Positions 11,493 to 21,693 of a stretch of 64,000 bases of DNA are shown here, one piece after another. The translations under genes were made by a program, and so were the position numbers. Position 1 is the first letter of the stretch, and each line of letters starts with the position of its first letter. The stretch comes from Adiantum capillus-veneris (Eukaryota; Streptophyta; Polypodiopsida; Polypodiales; Pteridaceae). The DNA lies in NCBI GenBank assembly GCA_014529385.2, contig CM043952.1, forward strand, positions 155,867,057-155,931,056, in the 5' to 3' direction. The notes under the pieces are model-generated. The model ran no database searches. It was given only the letters and a program-made list of their open reading frames with translations, and was not told the DNA's origin.

Positions 11493-14400
11493 TTAGTGGA
11501 GGCTTTCGCACATCTTCAGAAGGGACTCATACCGCGCATGTTGGGCTAGTAATGTCGGGCCAAATATCTCTGTGTTGATGGTGAAGAAGCTGGTGTAGAA
11601 GGCTTCTTCAAAGGCCTGGAGGTGATAAGAAGGCAAAACCATGATTCTCTGATAAAGTGCATGTATCACCTCGTGAGAAGGCTGAGCAAACAGATCGTAT
11701 GGACATCTATATGTGTCTTGGAAGAAGAAGATGATGTCTGTTGTCTATCCAGGTTTAAAGGTTTCAAAAACCGCCAGAAGGGTTTTACAGATTTTTCTAA
11801 GTATGATGCAAGAGAGGTCAGGCAAGCAAGTGAGCAATTTAATGGCGCCTGTTAGGGTTTTCACCATGTATTGCTCACTCATTCTCTCACTTGCCTTCAA
11901 GCCTATAAGCTTTGGGTAATTGAGCCATGTGGGTTGGCTTTTCTGCAGCAGCTCTTGTGCTTTCCATGTCTGCATCCTTGGTAGAGGGAAAAAACTGAGG
12001 TTGTCTCTGATTCTTTTAGGCACCTCTACCAGATGAATTAAATATTGCGGATATTTGGTGAGCCATGCCTTTCTCCACTTGGGTTGAGAGTCCACAATCA
12101 GCTTAACTCCTTCTGGTTTGGAGATGTCTGCTTTGTATAATGGCACTATTGGCTCCTCTTTAATTTGTTTGTTTATTGTAGCAGCTTCATACTTTAGAAG
12201 AGGATATGGGAGAGAAGGTTGTAGCCATTCGTGCTGAATGATATTGGCATCTATCTTCTGAATGGTAATAGATTTACACACTCTCTACTCCCACTCCATT
12301 GCTTCTTTGGCCGTGTCTTTTATTCCCGCTTCTATTGCCTTCTGTAGCTTTTCTTCTTCTTCTTGTGTCAGATCATGGGGTTCTTGTGATGGTCCCACAA
12401 GGATTTCCTCTTGCATAGTGGTGTCCACTGGATCTAACTCATTTTCTATGTCAATGCCTTCCATTGCTGCTGGCCCGGTGCTCAAATGTTGCTCTTCAGT
12501 TTGCTGTTGGCCTTTTAGCTCATCTATCTGCTTCTGATATGTCTTCTTTTCCTGTTCCCGCTTGATATCACATGTTCACTAAGAGGTCGTTCAGATCTGC
12601 ATTGGTTTTTTCAGCCTCCTCTAGCTTCCTCTTGATGTGTTCATTTTCTGTTTGCCATCTCTTAAATTCCTCGTCCATCTGCTTTTTCACGGCTTCTAGC
12701 TCAATTTTCATGGCCTTGTTCTCTTCTTCCAGGCGGTTTTGCATTACAAGAGATCCCTCAGCCAGCATCAGTCTTTGTCTTTTCTCTAGTGTCAACTCCT
12801 TTTGGAGTTCCTTCATCTGTTCTTCATATAGATCATTTTCTGAAGTAGTGCCAGTCGAGCTAGCAGCTCTAGCCCGAGATTCCCTTAGCCTTTGGATGGT
12901 CTGATCTTTTATTTTCATCTGATCTTTTAGCTCTATCACTTCATCTTGGCTTGCCTCATGTTCTATCTTAGCCTTTTCCTTGGCATTTCTCAAGGTTTCA
13001 ACCTCTTTGGACTCATCAGCAAGTTATAGTGTCAGATTGTCCCTCTCTTTCTCCGCATCTGTCAGTGACTTGCTGATTTTCTTGTATTCCTCCTCTGCTC
13101 TTTGAAGCTTGTGTTCTATTGCCTGATTCTGTCGTTCCATCTCTTGGCATCTTTGTAATGCCGCGTCCAGATTGGCTTGCAGCTTGGTTTGTTTCTCTAT
13201 GTTCTCTTGGCCCTGTTTTTGCAGTGATTCCATTTCAGCTTTGATATGAACTTCATTTGTTTTGAGATTATCAATTTCACTCTCAGTGGCCATCGATCTT
13301 GCTCTGAGCCTCGTTAATTTTTGCATCACCACATCCCAATCATTGGTTGGTGGATGTAGGTCCACTGTATCTGTGGTCATCTCCTTCAACTCTACTAACC
13401 GAAGGCTCTGCATATATTCCTTGGGTCTTGTGCTCGCCAACTTAAAAGCTGTAGTCGTTGCCTCTTCTCGAGAGTACCCACCAGCTAGTAGATCAAGAAA
13501 TATTCTAAAGTTTCTTTCTTCTGGATCTGGCTTCTCATCTTTTGGCTCAGCTTCTACCTTCTGCTCTTTGTTCTTCTCTTGCTTGGAATCTTTTTGTTCA
13601 TCAAGTCTGTTCAACTCCTCTTCTTGGTGGGTTTGTGGAGGACTAAGAGGAGGTGGTGATGGTGGTGGGCTGGATTCCCGGCTTGACGGTGGAGTTGGTT
13701 GCTTCTTCTTGAAATCCGGATCCGCCTTGGTTTTGCTATCTCTTTCTTGGCCTTCCTGCTCTTCTAGCAGCTGCCGTCTCACTTTGTCCACCTCTTCTTC
13801 TATAAAAGGGATATTCAAGATATTCTCCGCCGTAGCATCTAACATCTCGAAGTTTTTGATATAATCTTCGAACCAATCCAGGTGAATCCTTCGAGATGAT
13901 CCAGACATAGCTTCAAGGGATGTCTTCCACAACTCTCTCAAATCCCCTTTTAGTGCTCTCTCGGCTCTGAAACTTTCCATCAGTCTTTCTAGCCGCGCTG
14001 CCTTCTGTGACTTGGTTTCCTTGATTGGCACCTATAGATTTTCTTTCTTTCCCTTCTTTGACTCTGGAGGCTCTTCTAGAACGGTCTCTAACTGGCGCTT
14101 TAACCTTGTGGCTACCCTGGGCGCCTTAGGAGGTTCTTCATTTTGTCTTCCTTTAGCTTTAGCCAATCATTCTGTGAGGGAGGTAGAGGCCAGCTTCCCT
14201 TGGCATGCAATGCTCCATAGACAACTTTTGTTGTCAGCTCACCAGGTACAATATAGGTGAGATTTTTGGTCCCCATCTTCACAAGATTGTCGTGGATGTA
14301 AGCGGCATAATTTATCTCTTTTGGTTTGCTGGTTTGCTCTTCTGCATTGCCCAGATGAAAGTGGTTGCAATGGCTCCAGGTGGCATCCTGTATTTTTTGG

Positions 14401-14987
14401 CCGCTTTGAACACATGTGGAAGTCTTGAATTTATAATTGAATCATGATAGCCACCTTCGGGTTTGCAATATCTTCAAATGTGTAGTTATTCTTCCTTCCA
14501 AGTAGACCTTAATGTCATCTCTTCTCTTTGTCACACTCTCTCCTTTGTTTGAGATGTCAAGTGTTGTTGCCACGACATTCTCTGTGATGACAATCATTGT
14601 ATCAGGCTTGCCTTGCAGATCGGTGACTCGGGATATGCTGTCCTCTTTGATTGTGGTGAAAAATTCCCACACACTTTTAACATTAATCCCTGCTGGCAAG
14701 GCTTCAAAGTAGTTGTGGAGATCCAGTTTCTCCAAGTAATCCCCCATCTTGCTCCTAACAAATTCATTGAGATCTCGAGGTATCATGGGTAGCTCCACTG
14801 CATTTCCCTCAGGATCTTTGAATACTCCTTGGTAGATTCTCAGATCATTGGTCTCTATCAGATCATCTTGAATCCATGTGCTTGTGGGATTCAGGGTTCC
14901 CTCTGGGATCACAAAAGGCTCCACTTCTTCTAATTAGTCCTTTATAGTCATCCTCTTCTTCTTTGCAAGTGATTTTGTGGCTGCCAT
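11493..14987 (-). pseudogene. Long gag-like coiled-coil ORF of element A, no pol domains
   Basis: The reading starts at ATG 14987 (product begins MAATKSLAKKKRMTIKD) in a good context (ATCCATGG) and ends at TAA 11493-11495, just before the polypurine tract. It would give about 1,160 residues but is broken by single stops (after MTIKD, near 13022 and near 12283) and a few frame changes near 14440, 14030 and 12560. The N-terminal part (14924-14442) is globular, with PFVIPEGTLNPTSTWIQDDL and LNEFVRSKMGDYLEKLDL. The middle (14031-12568) has a Pro/Ser linker (PTPPSSRESSPPPSPPPLSP) then a long heptad-rich coiled coil (ERQNQAIEHKLQRAEEEYKK). The C-terminal part (12281 to about 11500) is globular again. 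No zinc knuckle, protease, RT or integrase is visible. It may be a structural Gag-like protein of a non-autonomous element, or an extra 3' ORF of a giant element. Confidence 0.7.
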
Positions 14988-15139
14988 GGATCCTGTTGCA
15001 CTAAGTAGTCTAAAGTTAGCGTTTTTTACATATTAGCTAATAAACTGAGTTCTGACTACCCAAATGACTTGAAAACTCAAAAGGAACTAGGGAAACTCCG
15101 CATGTGCTCACAGTATCTTTCTGGTTGAAAAATAATTAT

Positions 15140-16021
15140 GTAGACATCCTACGCGTAGGATGTCTACCTCCTCTGTTTTTGGTGAAACTTGGCCGGCTTG
15201 TGGCCCTTGACCTGTGCAACATGGCTATGTAATTGGAATTGGGTTTGGGCATCAAAAAGTGCAATTTTGGGCAGATTTAGGCTTTTGGCTCACAAATTGT
15301 GTAGGATGTCCTAAACAGGTGGCAAAATGATATTCAATTGGGTTGAAATTTGATATACATGCTTCTTACACCATGTAAATGGTTCCCATGAAGTTAGTTC
15401 CTGCACAGTAGGTCAAAATGACACTCGAGACATCCTACGTGTAGGATGTCTATTTTATCAGAATGACTTGAAGTTGGTTCTGTGGGTAGCCCTTAGCATG
15501 TGGAACATGGCCCTGCTCTTAGATTTTGATTTGGATAATCATTGGTGTTATTAAGAGCATGTGTAGTGTTTTTAGGCTCAAAAAGTGCATCTTGGAGGTT
15601 TTGGGGGCCAAATGTGATGGGAATGGCTTGAAATTTGATATGTGAGCTTGTGAAGGTGTTATAAAGACATCTGGAACTCAAAAATACCAGCTGGAGGTCA
15701 AATAGGTCATTTAGACATCCTACGCGTAGGATGTCTTTTTCATAAATTTTCACATATGACCCCACAGTTAGCTTGGCAATGTGCTCATGAGTATATTGTG
15801 CAAGTTTCATGTGATTTGGACTAGTTTTGGTAGGTCTATGACCCATTATTGCCTCTATGCTCTAACTTTCCGTTTTTTGATGCATATGAGGTCAACTCTT
15901 ATCCAAATGTGATGAAACTTGATGGCTAGCATGTATAAACTATGGAGAAGCTATGTGTGAGATGAGATGTTGAGTTTGGTTCCCAGATATGGCCTTGAGA
16001 CATCTGAGGCATAGGATGTCT
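15140..16021 (-). repeat. Palindrome array upstream of the coiled-coil ORF
   Basis: Four copies of a palindrome lie at 15140-15167 (perfect over 28 bp; half-site GTAGACATCCTACG), 15428-15451, 15713-15736 (perfect over 24 bp) and 15998-16021 (degenerate). Start-to-start spacing is 288, 285 and 285 bp. A half-site occurs at 15301-15310. The DNA between copies is itself weakly repetitive (GTGGAACATGGCCC-like and TTGAAATTTGATAT-like segments recur), so this is a diverged tandem repeat of about 285 bp with a conserved palindrome. The array ends about 150 bp upstream of the coiled-coil ORF start on the minus strand. Confidence 0.85.
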
Positions 16022-17507
16022 CCTGATGAAAGTTATATGAGAAGTGCTACTGGTACATGCCCTGAGTCCCCCTGAGTCCCTTTTAAACCCTATTTCAATA
16101 AAAAAGTCAAATAGATAGATAGAAACTCCCTGTTTGGCTTTCAGAGCCTCTGAGCCGTTTTCTGACTCTTGGAGTGCTTTTCAGCGATGAAATTTCTTGA
16201 TGTTAGTCTCCATAGCTTCACGGTTCCTTGGGGATCCTTGCCATATGGTTTTTGTTGACTTTGGTTTCACTGGAGCTCCGTTTGGAAATTTGCGCTCTGG
16301 AAGCGCCATGGTTGCCTTTATATGTCGTCGATGACTTGTGGTGGTCTACCACCATAGGACTTGGTTGTTGATGGTCTAGAAAATCCTCTCGTGAAGTTTG
16401 GTGGCAAACGGACATGCGGTTTGGCCGGGAGAGCTAGTTGACGCTTTTTGTGTCTAATGCCGTTCCTAAAGCTTAGTGCCGCTTCAGCTCGCCTTATGGC
16501 CATGTGGGTTATATAGACTTGTAGAGCATGTCGAGATGCTCCTACCCATGAGTTTTGGTAGCATTTGGGTGCTTTTCCACCGATTTACCATTTGGTGGCC
16601 TCTTGCAGGGCTCTAGAAGTTAGGGTTTTTCCCAATGGTTTTCTGCCACCTTTGTGCATTCAAGAGTGGTCTCCTATGCTAGGGTAAACCACCGATGAAG
16701 CCTTATTGCTTCTGGGTTAGCCGTTAGGCGGCCACTTCTACATGTAGGTCTCTACCGCTCGTTTCCCGTGTGAACCCTACGCTAGTTTTCGCGACAAAAC
16801 ATCAAATATACACGAAAAGCTCAAGGTGGTGAGCCTATCTCTCATATCTAGAGCTTGTCGGGTGGTCATGCGCGTCGTAGAAGCAGTTGGAAGTCCGATT
16901 TGCTTTAGGTGGCAAGAGCTCTGTCTCAAGAAGGCAATAGTAGAAATGAGCTTTAAGTGAAGTGAAAAAATCTTATAATGGGGGTCCCCGAACCACTTTC
17001 CATGAAATTTGACATGTGCTCCAACTTCTTGCGAGATATGGTTTAGGCTCAAAAAATTCTTGATTCGGACTCCATTTGCCCAGTTTTCGAGAAATTTGAC
17101 GTTTCGGTCAAAATCTGGCCAAAACACGCTTTTTGCTCCATTCACATAATTGCACCGCCATTGTACCATAGGTTGTCCTATAGTCACTGATTATCCCATA
17201 TTTTTTGTTTTTCATTACGACCTGCTTTTTATATTTTTGAAGTTTTTCTCCCGATAATTAGTAAAATTAAAAAGAAAATAAAAAATTAATCCCAAAAAAT
17301 TTCCAAAAATCATAATAACTCAAAAACATCCCCGCAAAACACTATATATACTCACATGCAATTTTTATGGCCAAATTTCTCCGTTTTACCAATATTTTAC
17401 CCGAAAAATGGCTATTTTTACCTATATACACACACCTAAGGGCTTGAATTGGCGTTTGACCCCATATACTTGTAGATTCATGTTGTATAAGAGCATATGT
17501 ACTTAAG
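16022..17507 (-). other. Non-coding segment, possible 3' LTR part of element E
   Basis: No TE domain is visible on either strand. On the minus strand, GAGTATATATAGTG at about 17341-17354 is a possible TATA box. Together with 21474-21568 (contiguous before element D inserted) this stretch would start next to the second polypurine tract, as a 3' LTR should. No second copy exists in the window, so LTR identity is unproven. Its left border with the palindrome array lies somewhere between 16022 and about 16283. Confidence 0.35.
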
Positions 17508-17512
17508 TTAGT

Positions 17513-17700
17513 TGTTGGGGTATAGGCGCCTGTGCCTTGCCCGGCCGCCCAGAGTCTGGGCGCCCACTGACTTGTATACCTTATACATAGCATAAGTGTA
17601 TAGGGGGCTGCTCACTCTTTGAGTCTCCCCACCCACAATGTGTGTGTGTTTCCTTCTCTCTCTCTCACTCTCCGTCTGTGGTGCTGCCCGATCCCCTTCA
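17513..17700 (+). repeat. 5' LTR of element D
   Basis: The LTR runs from TGTTGGGGTATAGGCG to GATCCCCTTCA and is pyrimidine-rich near its end. It matches 21281-21468 at all but about four of 188 positions. Confidence 0.95.
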
Positions 17701-17702
17701 AT

Positions 17703-17714
17703 TGGTATCAGAGC
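17703..17714 (+). promoter_or_regulatory. Primer binding site of element D
   Basis: TGGTATCAGAGC, the standard plant initiator-tRNA-Met primer binding site, starts 2 bp after the LTR end. Confidence 0.95.
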
Positions 17715-19348
17715 TATGGTGACCGCGGAGAGCACGACGGCTTTGAGAGCTTCGAGGCGATAGCTCGCTCGCTCTCGACGGTGGAGTTCGATCGCGGAGT
17801 TTCATGGAGAGCGATTTTAGCTTAAGGAGCATTGTCTTTGGAGCTTAGGAGCTTGGTGTGGTCAAGCTTGGTCGAGGAGGCGGTTGCGGCTTCCTTGGTG
17901 AGAGGAGCTTTTGAGCTCAGTGGAGCTCGGTAGAGAAGTGCTCGGCGGAGGAGAGCTTGACATTCGAGTGCTTGGATGTTGTTGTGGCAGAGCTCTTGTG
18001 TTGGAGCTTGCATTGAGAGGACATTGCATCACGCAGAGTGGAGCAGGAGCAGGTTCAAAACTGTGTGCAGCTCGTTTTTGCCATTTTCGGGCTCTAAAAC
18101 GCAGTTTTTTGCGTAGCTCCGTCATACAGAGTCAGATCTACATGATCCAGGAGTCTAGGTCAGGGTTTTGGCACGCTCCGGACGCGATGGTGATGTCTAT
18201 TTGCTGAAATTATGCTTTGAATTACAGCAGGTACAGCAGCAAGTTTATTTGTGCACTCTTGGGTCCCAAAAACATTGTTTTTGGCATAGCTTTCACACCC
18301 GGACTCGGATACATATGATCCAGGAGTCTACCTTGGGGTTTTGGCACGCTCCGGACGCGCTCGTCATATCAGAATTTTAAAATTCTGAACGCTGAATTTT
18401 CTGCAGCAACAGTTGTTTATTGTGTGTCGAGGATTCCACACATGGTTTGCTCTCAGATGTGAGAGTGATATTTGCTTCAAGTTTCCTCACAGGTGGGAGG
18501 ATACGATGTATGCCTTATGTGGTTTGATGCTCAGGGAGACTAATGTGATTGCATTTTGAGCTCGGCAATGTATGTCTCGAGCATGTTTTTTGGCAGTCAC
18601 AGGTAGAGCAGATATTTGTGTACTAGATTTGCAGGTGTTTGCAATGATGTATGCAAAAATGTGGAGATTGGTGCATGCATTTGGAGTGTGATTTGACGCG
18701 CTTTGATTGCTCATGGTTTTGAGCGTGCAGTCAGTTTGGTTACTGGTTTTGTGGCCGTTTTACTGACGAAACTCTGGCGAAATTTTCCCAGAAGTTTTAT
18801 GCGCATCATTTATGCGATCTAGGTAGAGATTGCGGGTTGCACTCAGCATTTGTGTGCGGTGTTCTCTGCAGGTGGGAGATTTGTGCGTGTGTATGCATTG
18901 ATACCGCACATTGTGGGCTTGGTGATTAGCTCATGGGTTTGACAGGCGTACAGTTATCTTGGCACACTCACAGGAGTGAGTATTGTGATGTATGCTTGTG
19001 TGGCTACGAGCTAGGTAGCCGGATTCGAGCACTAATGGCTTGAGGTTTTTCAGCAGGTTTCAGCTACATGTTTACAAGTTTACAGGTAGGTTTGAGGGCT
19101 TATTTGGGCGCTGAATTTTTAGCCATTGTTTCCTCTTTGCAGGTGTCCATGTATGGCTCAGTTGTAGGCTGATTTGGGACACATTTGTGACTTGTTTATG
19201 CAGCTGTTTAAGAGCTGAATTTTGGGGCTGATTTGCAGCCATATCTTACAGCCATACTTGCAGACTTTTGTTGATGCAATTCGAGCCAGTTTAGGGCTGA
19301 TTTGGTTGACTTTTGCTACTCATTGTTGCTTGCTCTTTTGCGAGCATT
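17715..19348 (+). other. Leader of element D with an internal repeat
   Basis: The untranslated leader has no long ORF in the element's sense. A block containing ATGATCCAGGAGTCTA and TTTTGGCACGCTCCGGACGC occurs at 18142 and again at 18315, a period of 173 bp, with weaker similarity between the blocks. Short upstream ATGs are present. Confidence 0.6.
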
Positions 19349-20470
19349 ATGGCTGATTTTTCATTTGACTTCCAGCGTTATGGTCTGACACAGTTTGATG
19401 GTGCAGATTTTGTTGCTTGGAAGGAGCATATGCTTGTTGCATTGGCAGATTTGGGGCAGGATAAACCCTTGCTTGGTTTATCGGCGAAGCCCAAGTCTAT
19501 GCGTGATAATGATTGGCAGGATCTTGATGAGTTATCCATGTCTACAATTCATTTGCATCTGGTTGAGTCTGTTTACTGGCAGGTCTCGAGGGAGACTACA
19601 ACTCATGCTTTATGGCAGAGTTTACATGCTATGTACGCGACATCCATGTCTACAGGGGAGTCTAGTCCCACTTCTATGTCCATGGGAGAGATTGGTCCCA
19701 CACGCAAGTCTCGACGGCATAGAGACTTGACATGTTGGCATTGTGGACATAGAGGGCACATTAGGCGTCGATGTTTCAGGCGTTTGAGACAAAGGAGGCG
19801 ACATATGCGTGATGTAGATTTGGGCATGACAGATGCTAGTGAGATCAGTACGGTGGTTACTGAGTATGCTTGTGATGGCGATGTCACATTTACATCTAGC
19901 TTGTCTTCATACGATCTTATGTCTACGGATTGCATATCGGATTGCACATTGTCTTCACATTGGTTACTAGATTCAGATGCTACATTCCATGTCACGTTGC
20001 ATCGTGAGTGGTTTAGCACGTTTTCTAGTGGGAGACTTGGTTGTGTGCACATGGTTGATGGTGCTGTGTATGACATTGAGGGTACAGGAGACGTATGTTT
20101 GTCCTTGCCCAGTGGTATGAGATTTACCCTGCTTCACGTGCGTTATGTGCCAGATCTGAGACGGGATTTGATCTCAGTCAGACAGTTACGGGATAGTGGA
20201 TGTCGGGTATCGCTGCTTGAGCGATCTTTTGCGTTGCATTTGGGTTCGCTAGTGATTGCGAGAGGTGCCAGGAGTGGTACAGGTTACCCATTGCATGTGG
20301 ATCACGAGAGAGACGGTGTTGTCTCTGTGATCATGCAGCCAGGTAGAGAGCGAGAGAGCAGGCGAGTCTCTTTTGCTCATGGGTTGCAGGATGCTTTGCA
20401 TGGAGTGCAGAGTAGTGAGCTCTTGTACACACAGTTGGGGCACGACTTGAGCAGTCACACAGAGAGGTGA
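19349..20470 (+). CDS. Element D Gag with zinc knuckle and retropepsin
   Basis: The 373-residue product starts at ATG 19349 (MADFSFDFQ), in context ATTATGGC; the open frame extends further upstream without an ATG. The N-terminal copia Gag region has FDGADFVAWKEHMLVALAD. A complete CX2CX4HX4C zinc knuckle follows, CWHCGHRGHIRRRC (about residues 128-141). The copia protease reads HWLLDSDATFHVT, where the usual catalytic D-S/T-G is D-S-D, so activity is doubtful. The region LHVRYVPDLRRDLISVRQLR is the usual protease C-terminal part. The frame ends near the GAG_pre-integrase histidine region (LYTQLGHDL). Expected role: particle formation and RNA binding. It overlaps the next ORF in another frame. 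Confidence 0.85.
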   Translation: MADFSFDFQRYGLTQFDGADFVAWKEHMLVALADLGQDKPLLGLSAKPKSMRDNDWQDLDELSMSTIHLHLVESVYWQVSRETTTHALWQSLHAMYATSMSTGESSPTSMSMGEIGPTRKSRRHRDLTCWHCGHRGHIRRRCFRRLRQRRRHMRDVDLGMTDASEISTVVTEYACDGDVTFTSSLSSYDLMSTDCISDCTLSSHWLLDSDATFHVTLHREWFSTFSSGRLGCVHMVDGAVYDIEGTGDVCLSLPSGMRFTLLHVRYVPDLRRDLISVRQLRDSGCRVSLLERSFALHLGSLVIARGARSGTGYPLHVDHERDGVVSVIMQPGRERESRRVSFAHGLQDALHGVQSSELLYTQLGHDLSSHTER

Positions 20471-20481
20471 CAGAGTCAGAC

Positions 20482-21201
20482 ATGCATGCTTTGCTAGTGA
20501 CTGAGCAAAGCAGAGAGTCAGCTGTGCGAGATACTTCTATGCAGGATAGACAGGTAGAGCGGTCTTGCTCTAGTGAGTCACGACAGGAGGACGTTGTGCA
20601 AGAGTCTATGCATACGGAGTTAGAGCATGAGAGCTCTAGTGAGTCACAGCAGATTGAGTGGTCATGTTTGCAGTGGATGATTGCAGAGGAGGCTAAGATG
20701 TCAGCGATTATGCAGTCATTGCTTTCTATGCTTGACAGTGAGCATGGGGATATAGTTGTGCAGGATATGTCTTCCAGCAGACACCTAGAGCAGCTGGTGT
20801 GCTCTGAGGTTGCACGACAGGTTGATGCGTCTTTTGTGGATAGTGAGGAGATGCATGTGGCTGACACGCCTTGTCAGTCAGAGATGCCTATTGCCAGGGA
20901 TATATATGTTGATGCATGCTCCGTAGAGCTAGCAGGGCCCGCTAGCATTGCATCGGCATTCGGTGGTCTCATGTATGAGATGTTGATCTTGAGACCGGAT
21001 ATCGTAGCTGCAGTGGGAGCATTTGCAGTTGGGGTTGTCAGTCGTTTGTTGACTGATGATGGCATAGTGCATGAGGGAGATATGCAGGTATTGCGTACAT
21101 ACTTGCAGTACGTGTGCGGTACGTCTGGTGGTGTATGGACTTACACGGAAGCAGGACAACCGGATGCACACGATCACAGCCAGCCAGTGGGCATCGGTTG
21201 A
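20482..21201 (+). CDS. Element D second ORF: acidic linker plus residual RT tail
   Basis: The 239-codon ORF starts at ATG 20482 in a different frame from the Gag ORF; its frame stays open upstream into the overlap, so ribosomal frameshifting or an old frameshift could join the two. The first 140 residues are acidic, rich in Ser, Gln and Glu, and match no domain I recognise. The C-terminal part (GGLMYEMLILRPDIVAAVGA, VVSRLLTDDG, LRTYLQYVCGTSGGVW) corresponds to the end of copia RT (GSLMYAM.. TRPDI.. AVGVVSR). Integrase, the RT palm with YVDD, and RNase H are absent. The reading is uninterrupted over 239 codons, which suggests it was kept open or the deletion is recent. Confidence 0.75.
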   Translation: MHALLVTEQSRESAVRDTSMQDRQVERSCSSESRQEDVVQESMHTELEHESSSESQQIEWSCLQWMIAEEAKMSAIMQSLLSMLDSEHGDIVVQDMSSSRHLEQLVCSEVARQVDASFVDSEEMHVADTPCQSEMPIARDIYVDACSVELAGPASIASAFGGLMYEMLILRPDIVAAVGAFAVGVVSRLLTDDGIVHEGDMQVLRTYLQYVCGTSGGVWTYTEAGQPDAHDHSQPVGIG

Positions 21202-21280
21202 GAGTGGTTTTCTCTCACCTTTTGTAGTCTTTAGACTAGGTTCCCTTGCTTAAAGGCACAGTCGCCTTTAAGTGGGAGGT

Positions 21281-21468
21281 TGTTGGGGTATAGGCGCCTC
21301 TGCCTTGCCCGACCGCCCAGAGTCTGGGCGCCCACTGACTTGTATACCTTATACATAGCATAAGTGTATAGGGGGCTGCTCACTCTTTGAGTCTCCCCAC
21401 CCACATTGTGTGTGTGTTTCCTTCTCTCTCTCTCACTCTCCGTCTGTGGTGCTCCCCGATCCCCTTCA
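21281..21468 (+). repeat. 3' LTR of element D
   Basis: It is preceded by the purine tract AGTGGGAGG(T) and followed directly by the target duplication TTAGT. Differences from the 5' LTR include GCCTGTGCC/GCCTCTGCC and CACAATGTG/CACATTGTG. Confidence 0.95.
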
Positions 21469-21473
21469 TTAGT

Positions 21474-21568
21474 CCAGAAAATTTCGCAATCAAACGACAA
21501 CCCTCTAAAATAGTCGAAAAACATGCCCTTTTTTGCTCTTTTTACCATTGGGCCCGCATTTGAGAATG
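21474..21568 (-). other. Continuation of the possible element E LTR
   Basis: This was joined to 17507 before element D inserted. It lies directly after the second polypurine tract on the minus strand, but the terminal TG of an LTR is not evident (the minus strand reads CATTCTCAAATGC). Confidence 0.3.
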
Positions 21569-21583
21569 CCTCCCCCCCTCCTA
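21569..21583 (-). promoter_or_regulatory. Second polypurine tract on the minus strand
   Basis: The minus strand reads TAGGAGGGGGGGAGG, matching the tract of element A (11441-11453) over its whole length. It follows the last minus-strand pol-associated ORF. It is either the 3' polypurine tract of a separate element E or a central tract of one giant element. Confidence 0.6.
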
Positions 21584-21589
21584 GCTGGA

Positions 21590-21601
21590 GTCCTCCCGGA
21601 C
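21590..21601 (-). other. Short hairpin beside the second polypurine tract
   Basis: GTCC and GGAC pair around TCCC (GGGA on minus), seven bases from the purine tract. Position and loop match the 11458-11475 hairpin although the stems differ. Confidence 0.4.
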
Positions 21602-21693
21602 GACAAGGTATCGCCTCAGTGTATGTGCAGTGCATGGGTTAAAAAAATTTTGATAATGCTTGGTCGTGTAATGTGGCCCTATTTTATGCATAC

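Larger units (their letters stand above)
17513..21468 (+). mobile_element. Element D: non-autonomous Ty1/copia retrotransposon
   Basis: A complete 3,956-bp element with 188-bp LTRs (17513-17700 and 21281-21468) that differ at about four positions. It is flanked by the 5-bp duplication TTAGT (17508-17512 and 21469-21473). A tRNA-Met-type primer binding site (TGGTATCAGAGC, 17703-17714) follows the 5' LTR and a purine tract AGTGGGAGG (21271-21279) precedes the 3' LTR. Inside are a 1.6-kb leader and two overlapping ORFs: Gag plus protease, then a reduced Pol remnant. Integrase and nearly all RT are missing, so it must be mobilised in trans. Near-identical LTRs show it is young. Confidence 0.95.

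Noticed and set aside
12262-13864. Plus-strand ORFs of 91, 110 and 200 codons
   Set aside because: Ser/Phe-rich mirror images of the minus-strand coiled-coil ORF; they are shadows.
15140-16021. Palindrome array as a CRISPR or satellite array
   Set aside because: Spacing of 285 bp, variable conserved spacers and location in a eukaryotic retroelement leader rule out CRISPR; only four units per array argue against a satellite.
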